Shown here one piece after another: positions 12,213-23,955 of a stretch of DNA of 64,000 nt. The notes below the pieces were generated by a model. The model ran no database searches and was not told the origin of the DNA. It worked only from the letters and a program-made list of their open reading frames with translations. Origin of the DNA: Ailanthus altissimus. Lineage: Eukaryota > Streptophyta > Magnoliopsida > Sapindales > Simaroubaceae. The stretch is taken from positions 16,764,501 through 16,828,500 of the forward strand of contig OX327684.1 of the NCBI GenBank assembly GCA_946807835.1. The letters run 5' to 3'. How positions within the stretch are numbered: position 1 is the stretch's first letter; each line of letters begins with the position of its first letter. The position numbers and the translations under genes are program-made.

Positions 12213-14942
12213 TGAAAGTGTGCTAATTTTCTATGGTTCATACATGTGATGTGTGTTTATTACAATAAAAGTTTACACATCTTATACACAAATTAAGCGC
12301 AATGGAACTACAAATCTAATTTTCTAGTGCAACAAACACATTTAAAATTTAAGTTTCATTACTATAATAAAAATAAAGTATTGAGAATCATCTATCAAGC
12401 CTTTAGAAATTACAAACTAAAGTCCACCATAAAGCGCACTCACTGGCAATTCTCAACTGGGTTGAGCTTGGATCGTTAGAATAACAACCTTAATTTTAGC
12501 AATAATATTTATCTTTTAAACACTAAATAGTTAACTCTTTAACCATTACTTAAACTCTTTAAGCTTAGAATAATTAGTTAAGCACTATAACTAATTTTAT
12601 TTGTTTCATAGCAATACAATTATTTTTGCACTTGTTCAACTCTTAAACAATGAAAACAAGTTTTCTATTACTTTAATGGTGGCTAGCCCAATGGAGAAGA
12701 TGATAAATAGTACTTCAACTTTTGAAGTTTAAGAACAAAATAAATCTTGCTCTCATTTCTTTTCTCCATTTCATCCACCACTTTTACAAGAATGAAACAA
12801 TTTCATTTTTGTTTTGTTCAAAATAAAGTGGTCGGCCTTTAAAGAAGATGATGAATAAGAGACCATTTTCCAACACTTGAAAAGATACTCATTTTTCCTT
12901 TCTCATTTCCAAACCATTCATTACCCAAAAGCCAATTTATTTACTACAATTTTCCTCTATTTAATATTGCCAACATATGCCCCCACCATGCATGACTAAC
13001 ATTTTTCAATCATTCATATGTTTTCAATTTCTTTAATCAATTAAAAGACATGCGCTTAAATTTATTATTATAGCATTTGTTGACCTTTTTTATATAAAAT
13101 AATTTTATATTGTTAGCAAATAGGAATGGCCAAATGATACAAGGCGAATGATGAAACATTTTCATCCATTTTGAAGTTAAAACTGGCTCCTACCAAGCAT
13201 TAAGCCATGCCTTTTTATTTGCCAATTTGTTTTTATTACTTTAACAACAAACAACATGTGCCATTGACTAACACTAATAACATAAAAATAATTTTTTACT
13301 TATTTATAAAACCTTTGTTTAACAAGTTTGGCTGCTCATGTTTGTTCAAAATGAAAAATGATTTTTCATTTTGTAACACAAAATCAACACTTGATTTGTC
13401 AGAGCAATTGGCCCATTAAGCATGGCTTATAGTTTTAAGCTATTACTACATGTTTATTTTATAATAATCACATCAATAAAAATAAAACATGTGATTTGTA
13501 ATTTTATTACAACAATTGTTTGACTTAAAAAAATTATATATTATAACAATTAGTAATACATTTATTTATTTAAAACATTTTTAAATAAAAAAATGACTTT
13601 GCTTGTCTCATAAGTAAAGATACTTTGGTCATTTCTAAGTCAAACAATGAATGGCCTACAATGTGCCATATGTCATCATCCCATTGATCAACAATTTGCT
13701 GAAATTTATTAGATTGAACTACTCAATCCAATACGTTGTCTTAGTGCACAACGAGTACACTTCATATTGTGGGACTCTCTAAGTCCACGCTCGATTTGTC
13801 AAATGAAATTATTCCATGAGTCCGTAATCAATGTCCCACGCATATGTCAGGGATATTACAAATCAGCGTGTTAAACCATACAAGCTGAGGTCATAATATA
13901 TTCGTATAATCCTTCTGTTACCTATATCTTGGATGAACGGAGACATAGATCACCACCTCAAATCTCCATATGTTCATCCGTGAACTTATCTTCAGATTTG
14001 TATTTTGATAAATAATATATGCAAACGCTTTTGCGATATTATTTAATTTGCCTATATTGTTTAACCCTATGAAAAAACTCTTTTTTTAGCTTTATGCTTG
14101 TGGCCACAAGACTTTAGAAAATACAATCTTCGAGCATCGGGATATACAACTCACCCATGTGAGCTAACGGATCCCATATTTACGCACACTGGACTCTATG
14201 AGCATCGGACCATACCTAGCGACACGTAGCGGTCAAATCATGAAAAGTCTCTGACATACATCGAACCAAAGTATGGTGGATCACTCATAAGCCCACCATA
14301 GCACTCAGGTCAAAGGACCACAAATATTACTCAACTCCAGAAAATCTACTATTGACGACTTCATGGGATGTCTATTGGAGGTCCTCGTGAGTTTGTTCAG
14401 TCCTCAGTCCTCACTGAATACTTGTATGGATATATGAGCTTCCAGTAAGCTCATGGTAAGCTAAAAACAATCATTTGTACCATACAGATATAACATACAC
14501 TAATCTATATATTAAAAGGATTCACCAATAGACCCGCATCGGCAAAAATAGATCAAAAATATAGTATTTGAGAACATACTTTCATAATGATATTTGTTAA
14601 CACCTATTGTAACTTTTGCAATTACTAGTATACTCTTAGGTCTTTGTCCTACGGCAGATAAGACTCTAACTTCTTAGATATGGCTGACTTTTATGACCTA
14701 TTAACTCCTACAAGTGCTAACTCTTATCATTTATAACTCTCAGCTCTGTTAACTCTTAGTACTGGTCTAAACTTTTTTAGACCAGATCTGAACTTCTTCA
14801 GATCATACAATATATATAGTGTTACAATCATAGTACTATATATTATAGAATTAATGATTTAATATGAAATATTTATTGTATAAATATTAAACAATTAGTA
14901 TTCATACAATATTAGAATAACATGTAAGCATCAGTTCCAACA
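12213..14942 (-). mobile_element. LTR-like unit, family A copy 2 (inverted)
   Basis: Read on the minus strand it starts TGTTGGAACTGATGCTTAC at 14942 and ends CACTTTCA at 12213. The flanks are GTATA (12208-12212) and GTATC (14943-14947), a near-match 5-bp duplication. It is homologous to copies 1, 3, 4 and 5 in reverse orientation and is the longest copy (about 2.7 kb). No protein similarity is seen. It interrupts the Tat RT/RNase H region. Confidence 0.75.
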
Positions 14943-15418
14943 GTATCGGCTCAAGGCTGCTACTCTTTTTGTGAATCATTGGATCTTTTTGACCATGCTT
15001 GGTGATTTCATTTCTAGGATAGCTCTGATTTTATCTGGGTTAGCTTCTATCCTCTTCTTGCTAACCATAAATCCCAAGCACTTACTAGACTTCACCCTAA
15101 AAGCGTATTTCTCAAGATTCGGATTCATGTTGTCCCTCCTCAGGGTCTCAAAGATTTATCTCAAATCCCTCACATCATCCCCTGATTTAGTGGACTTAGC
15201 TATCATATCATCCACATACACCTCCATATTTTTTCCTATCAAGGGTTTGAACAATTTGTTCACTAACCTTTAATAAGTGGCCTCTGCATTTTTTAGGCTA
15301 GAAGGCATTACCTTGTAATAGTAAATCCCTGATGTGTGAACAAAAGAAGTCTTCTCCTAATCCAGGGGAAATATTGAAATCTAGTTGTACCCCAAAAAAG
15401 CATCCTGAAGTTGAACAG
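14943..15418 (-). pseudogene. Tat reverse transcriptase, catalytic part
   Basis: Between two family A units the minus strand encodes RT palm sequence: 'KLFKPLIGKNMEVYVDDMI' around 15260-15200, with the YVDD catalytic box, followed by 'YAFRVKSSKCLGFMVS' and 'GIEANPDKIRAILEM' down to about 14980. This is the usual order YVDD, then the thumb entry 'FLGF.V..RGIE..P.KI'. Flanking RT sequence is displaced to 17705-18170 on the right and 12212 on the left. Frameshifts are present. Confidence 0.85.
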
Positions 15419-17704
15419 TGTTAAAGTTAGTGCTTACGTATCATTCCAATATTGTATGAATATTAATTATTTAATATTTATACAATAAATATTTCAAATA
15501 AATTCGTTAATTCTATAATAAATTGTACAATACTTGTAACGCTATAAATATTGTATGATCTAAAGGAGTTCAGATCTAATCTAAAGAAGTTTAGATTAGT
15601 GCTAAGAATTAGCATCGCTGAGAATTATAAATGTTAAAGAGTTAGCACGTTATAATAATTAGCGAAATTTAAAGAGTTAGAATATTATTTGTAATGGGAC
15701 AAATACTTAAGAATATACCAATAATGACATAGTTGCAAACAGTTGTAATAGGTGTTAGAAAATATCATTGTACAAGTATATTTTAAAATACTATGTTCTT
15801 GATCTATTTTCATCGATGCAGGTCTATCGGTGAATCTATTTTATATAGATTAGTGTATGTCTATATCTGTATGGTACAGATGGTTATTCTCAACTGATCA
15901 TGAGTTTAGTGGAAGCTTGTATAAGCATGCAGGTATTTAATTAAGACTGGATAACTGAATAGACTTACGAGGACCCCAATAGACATCCTATAAAGCTGTC
16001 AATAACATGCCTTCTCGAGTTGAGTAGTATACATAGTCCTTTGACATGAGCGCTATGGTAGGCTTGTGAGTGATCCACTATACTTTGGTTCCATGAATGT
16101 CAATAATCTTTCATGGTCTAACCGCTACTTGTCGCTAAGTATAGTCCAATGCTCATGGAGTCCGATGTGCGTAGATATAGAATCTGTCAGCTTACATAGG
16201 TAAGTTGTATATATGATGTTCCGAGATTGTATCTAAAAAAATCTTATGGTCATAAGTAATAAACTTAAGAAATGAGTCTCCCACATGGTTAAACAATATC
16301 GCAAAAGTGTTTGCATCTATTATTTATCGAGATATAAATTTGAAGATAAGTTCATGGATGAGCTTATGGAGATTTGACGGTGTTGATCTATATCCTCACA
16401 CATCCAGGATATAATTGATGAATATATTATATGTATGCATTCTGACCTCAGCTTGTATAGTCTAATCACTGATTTGTAATATTCATGACGTATGCGTGGG
16501 GGCATCGATCACGGACTTATAGAATAGTTTTATTTAATGAATCGGGCATGGACATAGGAAGTCCCATAATATGAAATGTACTCGTTGTGCTCGTTGTACA
16601 CTAGAGCAGTGTACTAACTTGAATAATTCAATCTAGTAAATTTTAGCTTAGCTAAATATTTGTTTTAAGATCTTTCAAGATGCGCACTTATCAATACTTA
16701 AGAATTAAGTATATTAAATAGTTAACAAAAATTGTTGACAATTAAGTGTTGACACGTGGTGCATTATGAGTCATTAATTATTAAACTATAAATAATTACC
16801 AAAATACTCTTGGTTTGTTTGACAAATTATTTGCATTAAGGTCAAATAATAACTCAATTTTGGTTAAGTTAACTTAAGGATTAGGTTAAGTGGGACCTAC
16901 TTTTAATTAATTTAGTGGCTAAGTAAAATGAGTGGCTTATAAGAGAAGTTTCATTTGATTGCTTCATTATTAAGTAAATAAAAGTCAAATGAAATGTAAA
17001 TAAAAGTCAAATGAAATGTAAATTTATTTGAAACTAAAGTAAATTCAAATTATTACTTAAGACTTAAGTTAATTTGAATTAAAGTTGAATCAATTGTAAA
17101 TGAAATGCAAATTAAAGTTAAATGAAATTTAAATTAAAGCAAATGAGATTTGTTAAATGAAACAAAAACAAAAGATAAGTGTTGTTGAAACAAAAGTGGC
17201 TGACCATAATTTAGAGAGAAAAAAAATTGTTTCTTGTTTTTTAGATTCAAGAGTAGCTCTCAAATACTCATCTTTCACTTTTATTTAGGTAGGTCATTTA
17301 TAAAATAAATTATTTGTTTAATTGTTCAAGTGTTGAATAAAAGAGAAACAAATATTTGGGTTATAAAGTTTAACCTAAGTCGAAGTATTTAAAAGTTAAA
17401 TACTTTGCTAAAAAATTATGACTGTCATTCTAGACACTTAAACTCACCTTAGTAAAGTGTTAGAATTGTTATCGGATTCATTTCAAGTGGAACTCCAGCT
17501 TAATTTATTCTAAAGACTTCCGAGGTGAATTCTCAATCTTTTATTATTCATTATTGTAATAAGACTTAAGTTCTAAATGTGTTCATTATTTTAAAAAATT
17601 AGATTTTCTACTTCCGCTATGTATTATTGTGTATGAGATGCATATATATGAAATAATGGACACACACCATATGCATGCATCCTAGCGATTAATCGACACT
17701 TTCA
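15419..17704 (+). mobile_element. LTR-like unit, family A copy 3
   Basis: Starts TGTTAAAGTTAGTGC and ends GACACTTTCA, flanked by a perfect 5-bp duplication AACAG (15414-15418 and 17705-17709). It is inserted in the Tat RT between the fingers (17705 onward) and the YVDD palm (15260). It is homologous to copies 1, 2, 4 and 5. No coding capacity is seen. Together with copy 2 it forms a large inverted repeat with a spacer of about 480 bp. Confidence 0.85.
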
Positions 17705-18960
17705 AACAGCTCGTGCTTTGTTATAGAGTCAACCAACTAGTCTATCTTGGGAATAAGGAAGCTATCATTGAGGCATGCTTTGTTTAGTTATGAAGTTAAC
17801 ACACATCCTCAACTTTTCATTTGTCTTTTTTACCATGGCAATATTAGCTAGCCACTCAGGGTAGTGTACTTCCCTGATGAATCCTGCGACCAACAGTTTC
17901 TCTACTTCTACTACCACTGCTTCATTCATTTCTTGATTAAATATTCTCCTCTTCTGTTTGATTAACCTAAACGTTGGATTAACTACTAGTGTATAGGAAG
18001 TCAGTGCAGGATCAATTCCTAAAATATCTTCATGTGACCATGTAAAGACGTTTGAGAATTCCCATACCAATGCTATTAATCCCCCTTTAGCTTCAAGTTT
18101 AAGATAGGACTCGATTTTAACCACCTTTTTAGGCATATCAAATTTAACTTAAAATGGGCTTAGCTCCTCTGCTAACTCAGGTGATTCATTGTCATTATCT
18201 CATGGATTAACAGCAAAGATGTAGTAAGTCCTTTTAACTGACACCACATAATAACTTCTGGCTATCTTCTGGTCTTCAGACACGACACATATCTCTTCTC
18301 CAACAGGGAACTTGAGTTTCAAATAATGTATGGATAGGGGTGCATTGGTATTCCTTATAAACAACCGTCCGAACAGGATCTTATATGGGAATAGCTAATC
18401 AACTACAACATAGTTGGTCATCACAGTCTTTTCATATATTTTTTAGCCCAAGGTCATGAGAAGGGCCACAATGCCAATCGACATTACACAACTCTCTCCG
18501 AATTCTTGTAGCTGTGTCTAGATCTTCTTCATTTGTAGGTTTTTAATCTTTAATTCCTCTAGTTTTTTTAAATATTATGTCAGCTAAACTCCCAAGGTTA
18601 ACGAATACCCTGTTAACTTCTATACTTGCCATCTGCACAGTTATAACAAGTGCATCGTTGTGTGGGTAACTTACTCATTGGGCGTCTTCCATAGTAAACA
18701 TGATGGGGACTCCTTGCTGCAGTTGCAATGTTTTGGCCAATGGAACATTGCACATAACCTGATGCCCTACCATTAAACTGCAAGTAGTTCTTTCTTTGTC
18801 TGTTCAAGTCATTCGCCAGCGTTGGTCCTCGAAAAATGATCATAGTAGCATTCTGGGCAGATCCACTACGGCAATCAGCAGGCTGGTTTCCATGCTACCG
18901 ATTCGCTCAGAACTCTTCCAAATAACCATTCCTCTTCAAAGCGTCAACTTATTTTTTTCA
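17705..18960 (-). pseudogene. Tat pol: protease and N-terminal RT
   Basis: Minus-strand ORF 18136-17765 reads 'EFSNVFTWSHEDILGIDP', 'IKQKRRIFNQEMNEAV', 'EVEKLLVAGFIREVHYPEWL' and 'VKKTNEKLRMCVNF'. This is the conserved N-terminus of gypsy RT (FAWS.EDMPGIDP; KQKRR; AGFIREV.YPEWLANVV). RT stops where family A copy 3 is inserted. Further right, around 18650-18560, 'HNDALVITVQMA' then 'RVFVNLGSLADIIF' is the aspartic protease region; the usual DTGSS active site reads N-L-G-S-L, so the catalytic Asp and Thr are lost. Stops and shifts occur throughout. Confidence 0.8.
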
Positions 18961-20454
18961 AATCAACACATTCACTAGTGGCATGTCCCGAACTCTAGTA
19001 AAATTTTTACCAGCTTTTCAGATTTATTCGTTGCTCTACTGCTTTGCTTTTATGAGAGGCTTTAGAAAGCAAGCCTTTATTCTTGATAGCTTCGTAAATA
19101 TCCTTCAGTGAGGTAACCCAAGGAAGAAAGTTGCCGATATGAGCAACCTTACGTACCTCGGCTAGGTGCTCTCTCGGATGTCTCCGACTTCTAGGTCGCT
19201 TAGGGTAGTTGACTATATGGTAAAGTTTGTTCTACTTGTTCTTTGTCTAGGAGGGAGGCTTATTGCACTTGTTTAGGTAGATCACCCTCTGTCGTGGCTT
19301 GTTTGCTCTATCGACCCTTGGGTATTTGAAGTTTTGGGAGAATGAATCTGTCTCTTCTCTCTTGGCACTTCTTGTTTTCCCTCGGGCAAATTTGACCTTG
19401 AGCTGTGTCTCTAAGTGATCTTTTTGCCTCTTCTTCTTCCTCTATGGTGATATATATGGATGACTTATTATATGCAGCAGCGTAGTTTAGAATAGTGCTC
19501 TCAGATAAATAATACCAAAATTGTTTTAACTTCAGCCCTGTCTTGAGAGCTTCTAGGGCAATTGGTTAGTCAAACACACCTAACAAGATTACCTCTTTGT
19601 GGAATCTCTTCATGTAATTTTTAAGGCTTTCATTGCTCCCTTGCCTAATCTCCTTTAATTGTCTGGGGTTTTTTTATATTTCACAATAACTCCAAAAATG
19701 CTATGTGAACTTTTTTGTGAGGTCATGGTAGGATGAGATATTTTGCTGTTTCAAACTACGATACCAGATGAGGGCAGGACCCTTGAGACTCATGTAGAAG
19801 AGTTTGCACATCTGTTTTTGCCTTAGTCCTACAATGGAGAGCATGTCAGTTACCTAGTCGATGTAATGGTTGGGGTATGTCACTCATCCGTAGATTAGAA
19901 GGCTCGACAATCTGAATTCGCTCAGAAGCTTCATGTCTCTTAGCTCATTGATCAGCGGAGATCTTTTCTCTCTTTGTCTTCTTCTGGGAAGGCTAATATT
20001 TCTTCTTATTCTCCTCTATGAGGCTCTTCAGTAGTTCTTCCAACCCTTGAACCTTATCTTCAAAAGGCATTTTGACACATAGCAACTCTTGATTGTTATT
20101 CTCATGCCTTCTCACCTGCTCGGAGTCTCTGACGCGAGACATATCTTGTTCGTCCGGCATATGGCTTCGTCTTTCTCCCTCAATAATATCATAGGGGACC
20201 TTCAACCTTTCCTCCCTCACCTGCCGACTCAGGTTCTTCTAAGCATTTAAACCCCGAGGGTTGGGATTCTCCATTCGTTCATCCTTTATCTTTCCTCCTC
20301 AGTTCTCTCCCTGTTTTCTCAACATCTCAACCATAAATTGCTTTAATTCCTCCCTTTCTTCCCTTAGCATCTGTAACTCTTCTTGAACTTCTCTTGGCAA
20401 AGAGGTTCCAAGCAAACTAGTTAGGTTTTGGTGGGTGGCCTCTTTGGATTCCAT
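18961..20454 (-). pseudogene. Tat gag, degenerate
   Basis: A plausible start is ATG at 20454 ('MESKEATHQNLTSLLG'), followed by a charged N-terminal part. ORF 20220-19993 contains 'VPYDIIEGERRSHMPDEQ' and 'LEELLKSLIEENKK'. The retrotransposon gag core is seen at about 19850-19500: 'CKLFYMSLKGPALIWY', then 'SSYHDLTKKF' and 'IRQGSNESLKNYMKRFHKE'. These correspond to the WF..L..GSI.SF..L...F and Q...ESL..Y..RF blocks of the family. Stops interrupt the frame. Zinc-knuckle residues cannot be identified with confidence. Confidence 0.7.
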
Positions 20455-20479
20455 CTTTACTTAAATTCCCAACTTGTTG

Positions 20480-21441
20480 CTGTCCAACAAGTTAGTTCTT
20501 GTTGTTGATGATTGTTCCTCCTTTTTTGGTGTTTTAGTAGATACTTGACAAAGTTTTTTTGTTTTGTTCCCATAGAGGATGCAAAAAACTATTAACCGTA
20601 AAAAAATGACTTTCTAGGGCCAATGAGCTTTAAATATGTTTTCTTATTAAAATAGAACTCTGAGCCTTGTCTAATTTAGGCAATAATCTAAAGCCTTCTA
20701 AATTTCTTGCCAAATGGTCCCTGCGAAAATCAAGAAAAACACTCATTATGATCTCGTTAGTGATGGTTCCGATAAAGACCCTTCGATGCTTAAATTAGCC
20801 TTTTAAAATGTAGTGAGAGGAAGTAAAGGAGAATAAGAGAGTTAATATGCTATAAAATCAGAAAATCTAAACATGTTCCTTGTTTTTCTTCCCTTTTGTA
20901 TAACATCAGGCGTTGAAGATTTTCTGAGCAATTGTTCAAGTCATCACTGGATTACTGAGAGTGATTGAAAGCGAACGTTCAAGTTATCACCTGATTGTTT
21001 GGCTTAACTTTAGGGATATTGCCTCTCAAATTTTAGGGATTCTTTTTAATGGCAGTGCAAGTTGTTACTCTTAATAATTAGTTTTATCTGGGCTGTTGAC
21101 TCAATAAAGACGTTTTCATATGGCTAACGACTGGTCAAGCTGCTCAATATTTTCTAAAATCTCGAACAATTTTATGAACCAGTGCTTACTGCCATTGTCC
21201 ATAGAAGAGTGGCTCAGCATATCCGTATTACGAGTTGCTTAGGGTGTTTGAAATTCCATTCCTAATCCAGACAAGGCTCATGATGGGGTTTGTAGTGTGG
21301 AACCAGGTATTTTGGGGTCCTAAGCTTCGTTAGATTCCGAGTTGATCAGAACGTTGTAAAAGAATCGAACTAGCTTTAGGCCTTCAGGTCCGCTTTTCTG
21401 GGTGAAATCGATCTTGAGCCTATAAGATTTTTAGAGAAATA
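20480..21441 (-). repeat. 5' LTR of the Tat element
   Basis: Its outer part, about 21208-21441, is the direct-repeat partner of 850-1087. The element start on the minus strand is near 21441, where the expected TG has probably mutated to TA. The inner boundary is uncertain (about 20480-20520) because no standard primer-binding site was recognised upstream of the gag ATG. Confidence 0.55.
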
Positions 21442-21684
21442 ATATTGAATTATTTTAAATTTAAATATATTTTTTATTAAGTGTCTTATTTAATAATTTA
21501 ATATCAAATATGTAATTTAATAATTTAATACATTTTTTAATTTATAATAAAAAAATTAATATTTTTTCTTTTTTAAAAATTCTACCTTTAAAAAACTATT
21601 TTAAAAAATTCAATGAGTCCTTAATATTTCCGTCTCGTCTATAAATCGAGCTTTCTCGCACAACATTCCGGAAGAGAGAGAAAA

Positions 21685-22469
21685 ATGCACAAATTAGAGA
21701 AGCGAGGCAACCTCTATGGTCTATATTCTAACAATAGCCAGTCCAGGCGAGCACCTGTTGAACCCCACTTTGATCGACGCAATCCGATCGGCTTTGAACC
21801 GGATCAAATCCGAGCCGACCTCTTCGTCATTAGTTCTAATCACCACCGCCGAAGGCAAGTTCTTCTCCAACGGCTACGATCTCGCTTGGGCCAACCCATG
21901 CAATCAAATAACCAGCTCATGTCACGAAAACTCCGATCTCTCATCTCCGAGTTGATTTCACTTCCCATACCGACAATAGCCGTCGTAACGGGCCGCGCGT
22001 CAGCCGCGGGATTAATTTTGGCTTTAAGCCATAACTACGTTTTGATCAGGAAGGAATGAGGATCTTTGTACATAAGCGAGCTGGATATCGGGCTCACAAT
22101 TTAAACTTGGTTTATGGCTTTGATTGAAGTAAGGTTTGTAAGCCAACGGCTCGGCACAAGATGGTGTTGAGAGCGACTAAGCTGACGGCTAAGGAGGGGC
22201 TGGAGAGGGGTATTACCAACGTGGCGTATGATAGCGCAGAGGAGACGGTTAAGGCAGCGGTTGAATTGAGGGAGGAATTGAAGAAAAAGTGGGACGTGTA
22301 CGTTCAGAATCGTAAGGTGGTTTTAAGAAGGATGGATGAATTAGAGTTTAATGAGACCGTAGGAGATCATAGAGTCACGAGGACTGGACCAAATTTGTTG
22401 TGGAAAGAAAAGGTAATGAACATGTTTACTTTTGAAGGGCAGTTTGGCTGTTATCCGGTTTCTAATTGA
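21685..22469 (+). pseudogene. Peroxisomal enoyl-CoA delta-isomerase-like pseudogene (crotonase fold)
   Basis: Start ATG at 21685 ('MHKLEKRGNLY'). The similarity then moves to the frame 21716-21955 ('GEHLLNPTLIDAIRSAL', 'VLITTAEGKFFSNGYDLAWA'), returns to the first frame ('SELISLPIPTIAVVTG', 'SAAGLILALSHNYVLIRKE'), meets TGA at 22057, passes through a stop-containing stretch with 'SELDIGLTI', and resumes in the frame 22161-22469 ('ATKLTAKEGLERGI', 'DSAEETVKAAVEL'). The order matches plant ECI proteins, which isomerise 3-enoyl-CoA to 2-enoyl-CoA during beta-oxidation of unsaturated fatty acids. The C-terminus ends CYPVSN, without the usual SKL-type peroxisomal signal. At least two frameshifts and several stops make it inactive. 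Plant ECI genes are often intronless, so lack of introns does not prove retroposition. Confidence 0.85.
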
Positions 22470-23032
22470 TCATTCCAACAGATTAATAAGTTGTTATATA
22501 AATCAATTCAGCATTTAATCAACTGTAGTTTCAAAAATATTTTTCTTTTTCGTTAATAATCATGAAATTTTTAGTGTTGAGGAGCCAACATAGTCACAAG
22601 TTCTCCAGGCGAATCTCACATAATTATTACAGGCCATCCAAAGTATTTTAAAATTTCTATTACAAAAGTATTTTTACAAACCGTAAAATTATCAAATTAT
22701 AAATTAACGAAAATATAAACTCTTTAGCACTCTTTTTAGAATTTAAACCCTAACCAGTACAAATTAAACCTCTAACTTAGGTCAAAGAATGCACATGCAC
22801 TAGGCAATACATGCTATTTTCTTTTTAACACTTGAAAATCTTAAATGATTAAAATTACAAATATTTTTATAATAAATGCCATTATACGAAATTTAGTAGA
22901 GAAGGAATCTAAATCATTCAAATTTCAGATAAACATGATAGATTGCCCCAATTAAGAATTAATGAAAGCATAATGAAAAGGTATAATGACTCAGTTCATG
23001 ATTCCATCAGATAAATCCTTATTACCAGAGGC
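22470..23032. other. AT-rich intergenic DNA
   Basis: Lies between the ECI-like pseudogene and the 3' end of the zinc-knuckle pseudogene. No ORF with family resemblance is seen. It is the downstream flank of the minus-strand zinc-knuckle gene and may hold its 3' UTR. Confidence 0.5.
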
Positions 23033-23255
23033 TTAATATCTATGTAGGCCATGGTCGCCCATCTGAGCAGATGAGCACTCATAAGCTTGGTATCCCCTTC
23101 CGCCACAATTGTTGCAGATGGTAGTAGATACATAGTCTCGGCTAAAATGGCCTGGCTAGTCACAATTTTGGAAGTAATGTCACGGTAAGGGCCTCTAGTA
23201 TCAAGTGCCATGCTTGATTTTGGACATTGATTGACCAAATGATAAGATATATCGG
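23033..23255 (-). pseudogene. CCHC zinc-knuckle gene, 3' portion (split by copia-1)
   Basis: On the minus strand 23255-23033 encodes 'DISYHLVNQCPKSS', then after a frameshift a knuckle 'NCDxPGHFSRDYVSTTICNN', then 'CGGRGYQAYECSSAQ' and 'HGLHRY' with TAA at 23035-23033. Plant GIS2/CNBP-like proteins end with the same order: a QCPK motif, a short Gly-rich linker, two final knuckles and a C-terminal RY. The upstream part of the same gene lies at 32061-33878 on the other side of copia-1, and its last residues before the break (CNIC) are the first half of the knuckle completed here. The frameshift and altered Cys positions show it is dead. Confidence 0.8.
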
Positions 23256-23922
23256 TGATAATATTGATTGAAAATTATTAGGATATGATTTAGAGAACAA
23301 ATCAAGTGCGTAAGGTGTGCAAGGATCGAAGACGGACGCGAAAGGAGGAGAAACACGAAGGGGGCGGTGCTCAGACATGGGTGTCGCGGCGCCCAGAACA
23401 GCACCTGAGGGCCGCGGTGCCCAGGCGAGCGCACCAATGCCACTGCGGTGAGCACCGCGACACTGGGCGTGGGAAGTGTTTCCCGAATTGAAGACTTTCT
23501 TATTTGTCTCCCACTTGCTTTACCATTCCCTAATACGACTCCTACACATTTAGGGTAAACTTGGGATGTCCCAAAACCTATATAAAGGCTGTCAATTAGC
23601 TTGTAAACATATTTTTATGATAATCCAAGAGATCTAAGTGATCAAGTAAGAAATTTTTGTGGTTCTTTGCGAGAGAAAATTCCTAAAGTGTAAGAGAGAG
23701 TTTTTCTCTGTGATCTTTCTTGTAAAGGACGTGCTTTGTGAGTGCCTTGTGATTCAATAAGAAAAGAGTGTGATTTTGATTTGTCATGGACGTAGGCAAG
23801 TTGTCGAACCAAGTAAATTTTGTATGTTCTTCTTCTACTATTTTTCTCTTTATTTTCTTAATAACTTATTCTACATATATTGCTTGGGTGATTTTACTTG
23901 TTTGTGTGCTTCCGCGTCAACA
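23256..23922 (+). repeat. Copia-1 5' LTR
   Basis: Begins TGATAATATTG and ends TCAACA. It is the direct-repeat partner of 31516-32060. It is about 120 bp longer because of a GC-rich block (about 23354-23475, containing GTCGCGGCGCCCAG) that is absent from the 3' copy. Confidence 0.85.
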
Positions 23923-23925
23923 AAT

Positions 23926-23937
23926 CGGTATCAGAGC
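23926..23937 (+). promoter_or_regulatory. Copia-1 primer-binding site (initiator tRNA-Met type)
   Basis: CGGTATCAGAGC, one base from the standard TGGTATCAGAGC complementary to the 3' end of plant initiator tRNA-Met, four bases inside the 5' LTR end. Confidence 0.85.
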
Positions 23938-23955
23938 TTGGTTTTCTAAGCAGAC

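Larger units (their letters stand above)
850..21441 (-). mobile_element. Degenerate Tat-lineage Ty3/gypsy retrotransposon carrying four later insertions
   Basis: Reading right to left on the minus strand: 5' LTR, gag, protease, reverse transcriptase, RNase H, a second archaeal-type RNase H, integrase, a tandem-repeat 3' region, an antisense extra ORF and a 3' LTR remnant. The second RNase H and the antisense ORF between pol and the 3' LTR are hallmarks of the plant Tat lineage (compare Grande and Retand). LTR identity is seen as a direct repeat of about 235 bp, 850-1087 against about 21208-21441. Insertions at 6068-7787, 8141-10109, 12213-14942 and 15419-17704 add about 8.7 kb, leaving an original of roughly 12 kb. 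All coding parts are broken by stops and frameshifts. The lineage call is by eye from domain order and motifs. Confidence 0.8.

Noticed and set aside
12213..17704. Reading copies 2 and 3 as paired LTRs of one element around 14943-15418
   Set aside because: They are in opposite orientation, each has its own target duplication, and the middle is Tat RT continuous with both flanks.
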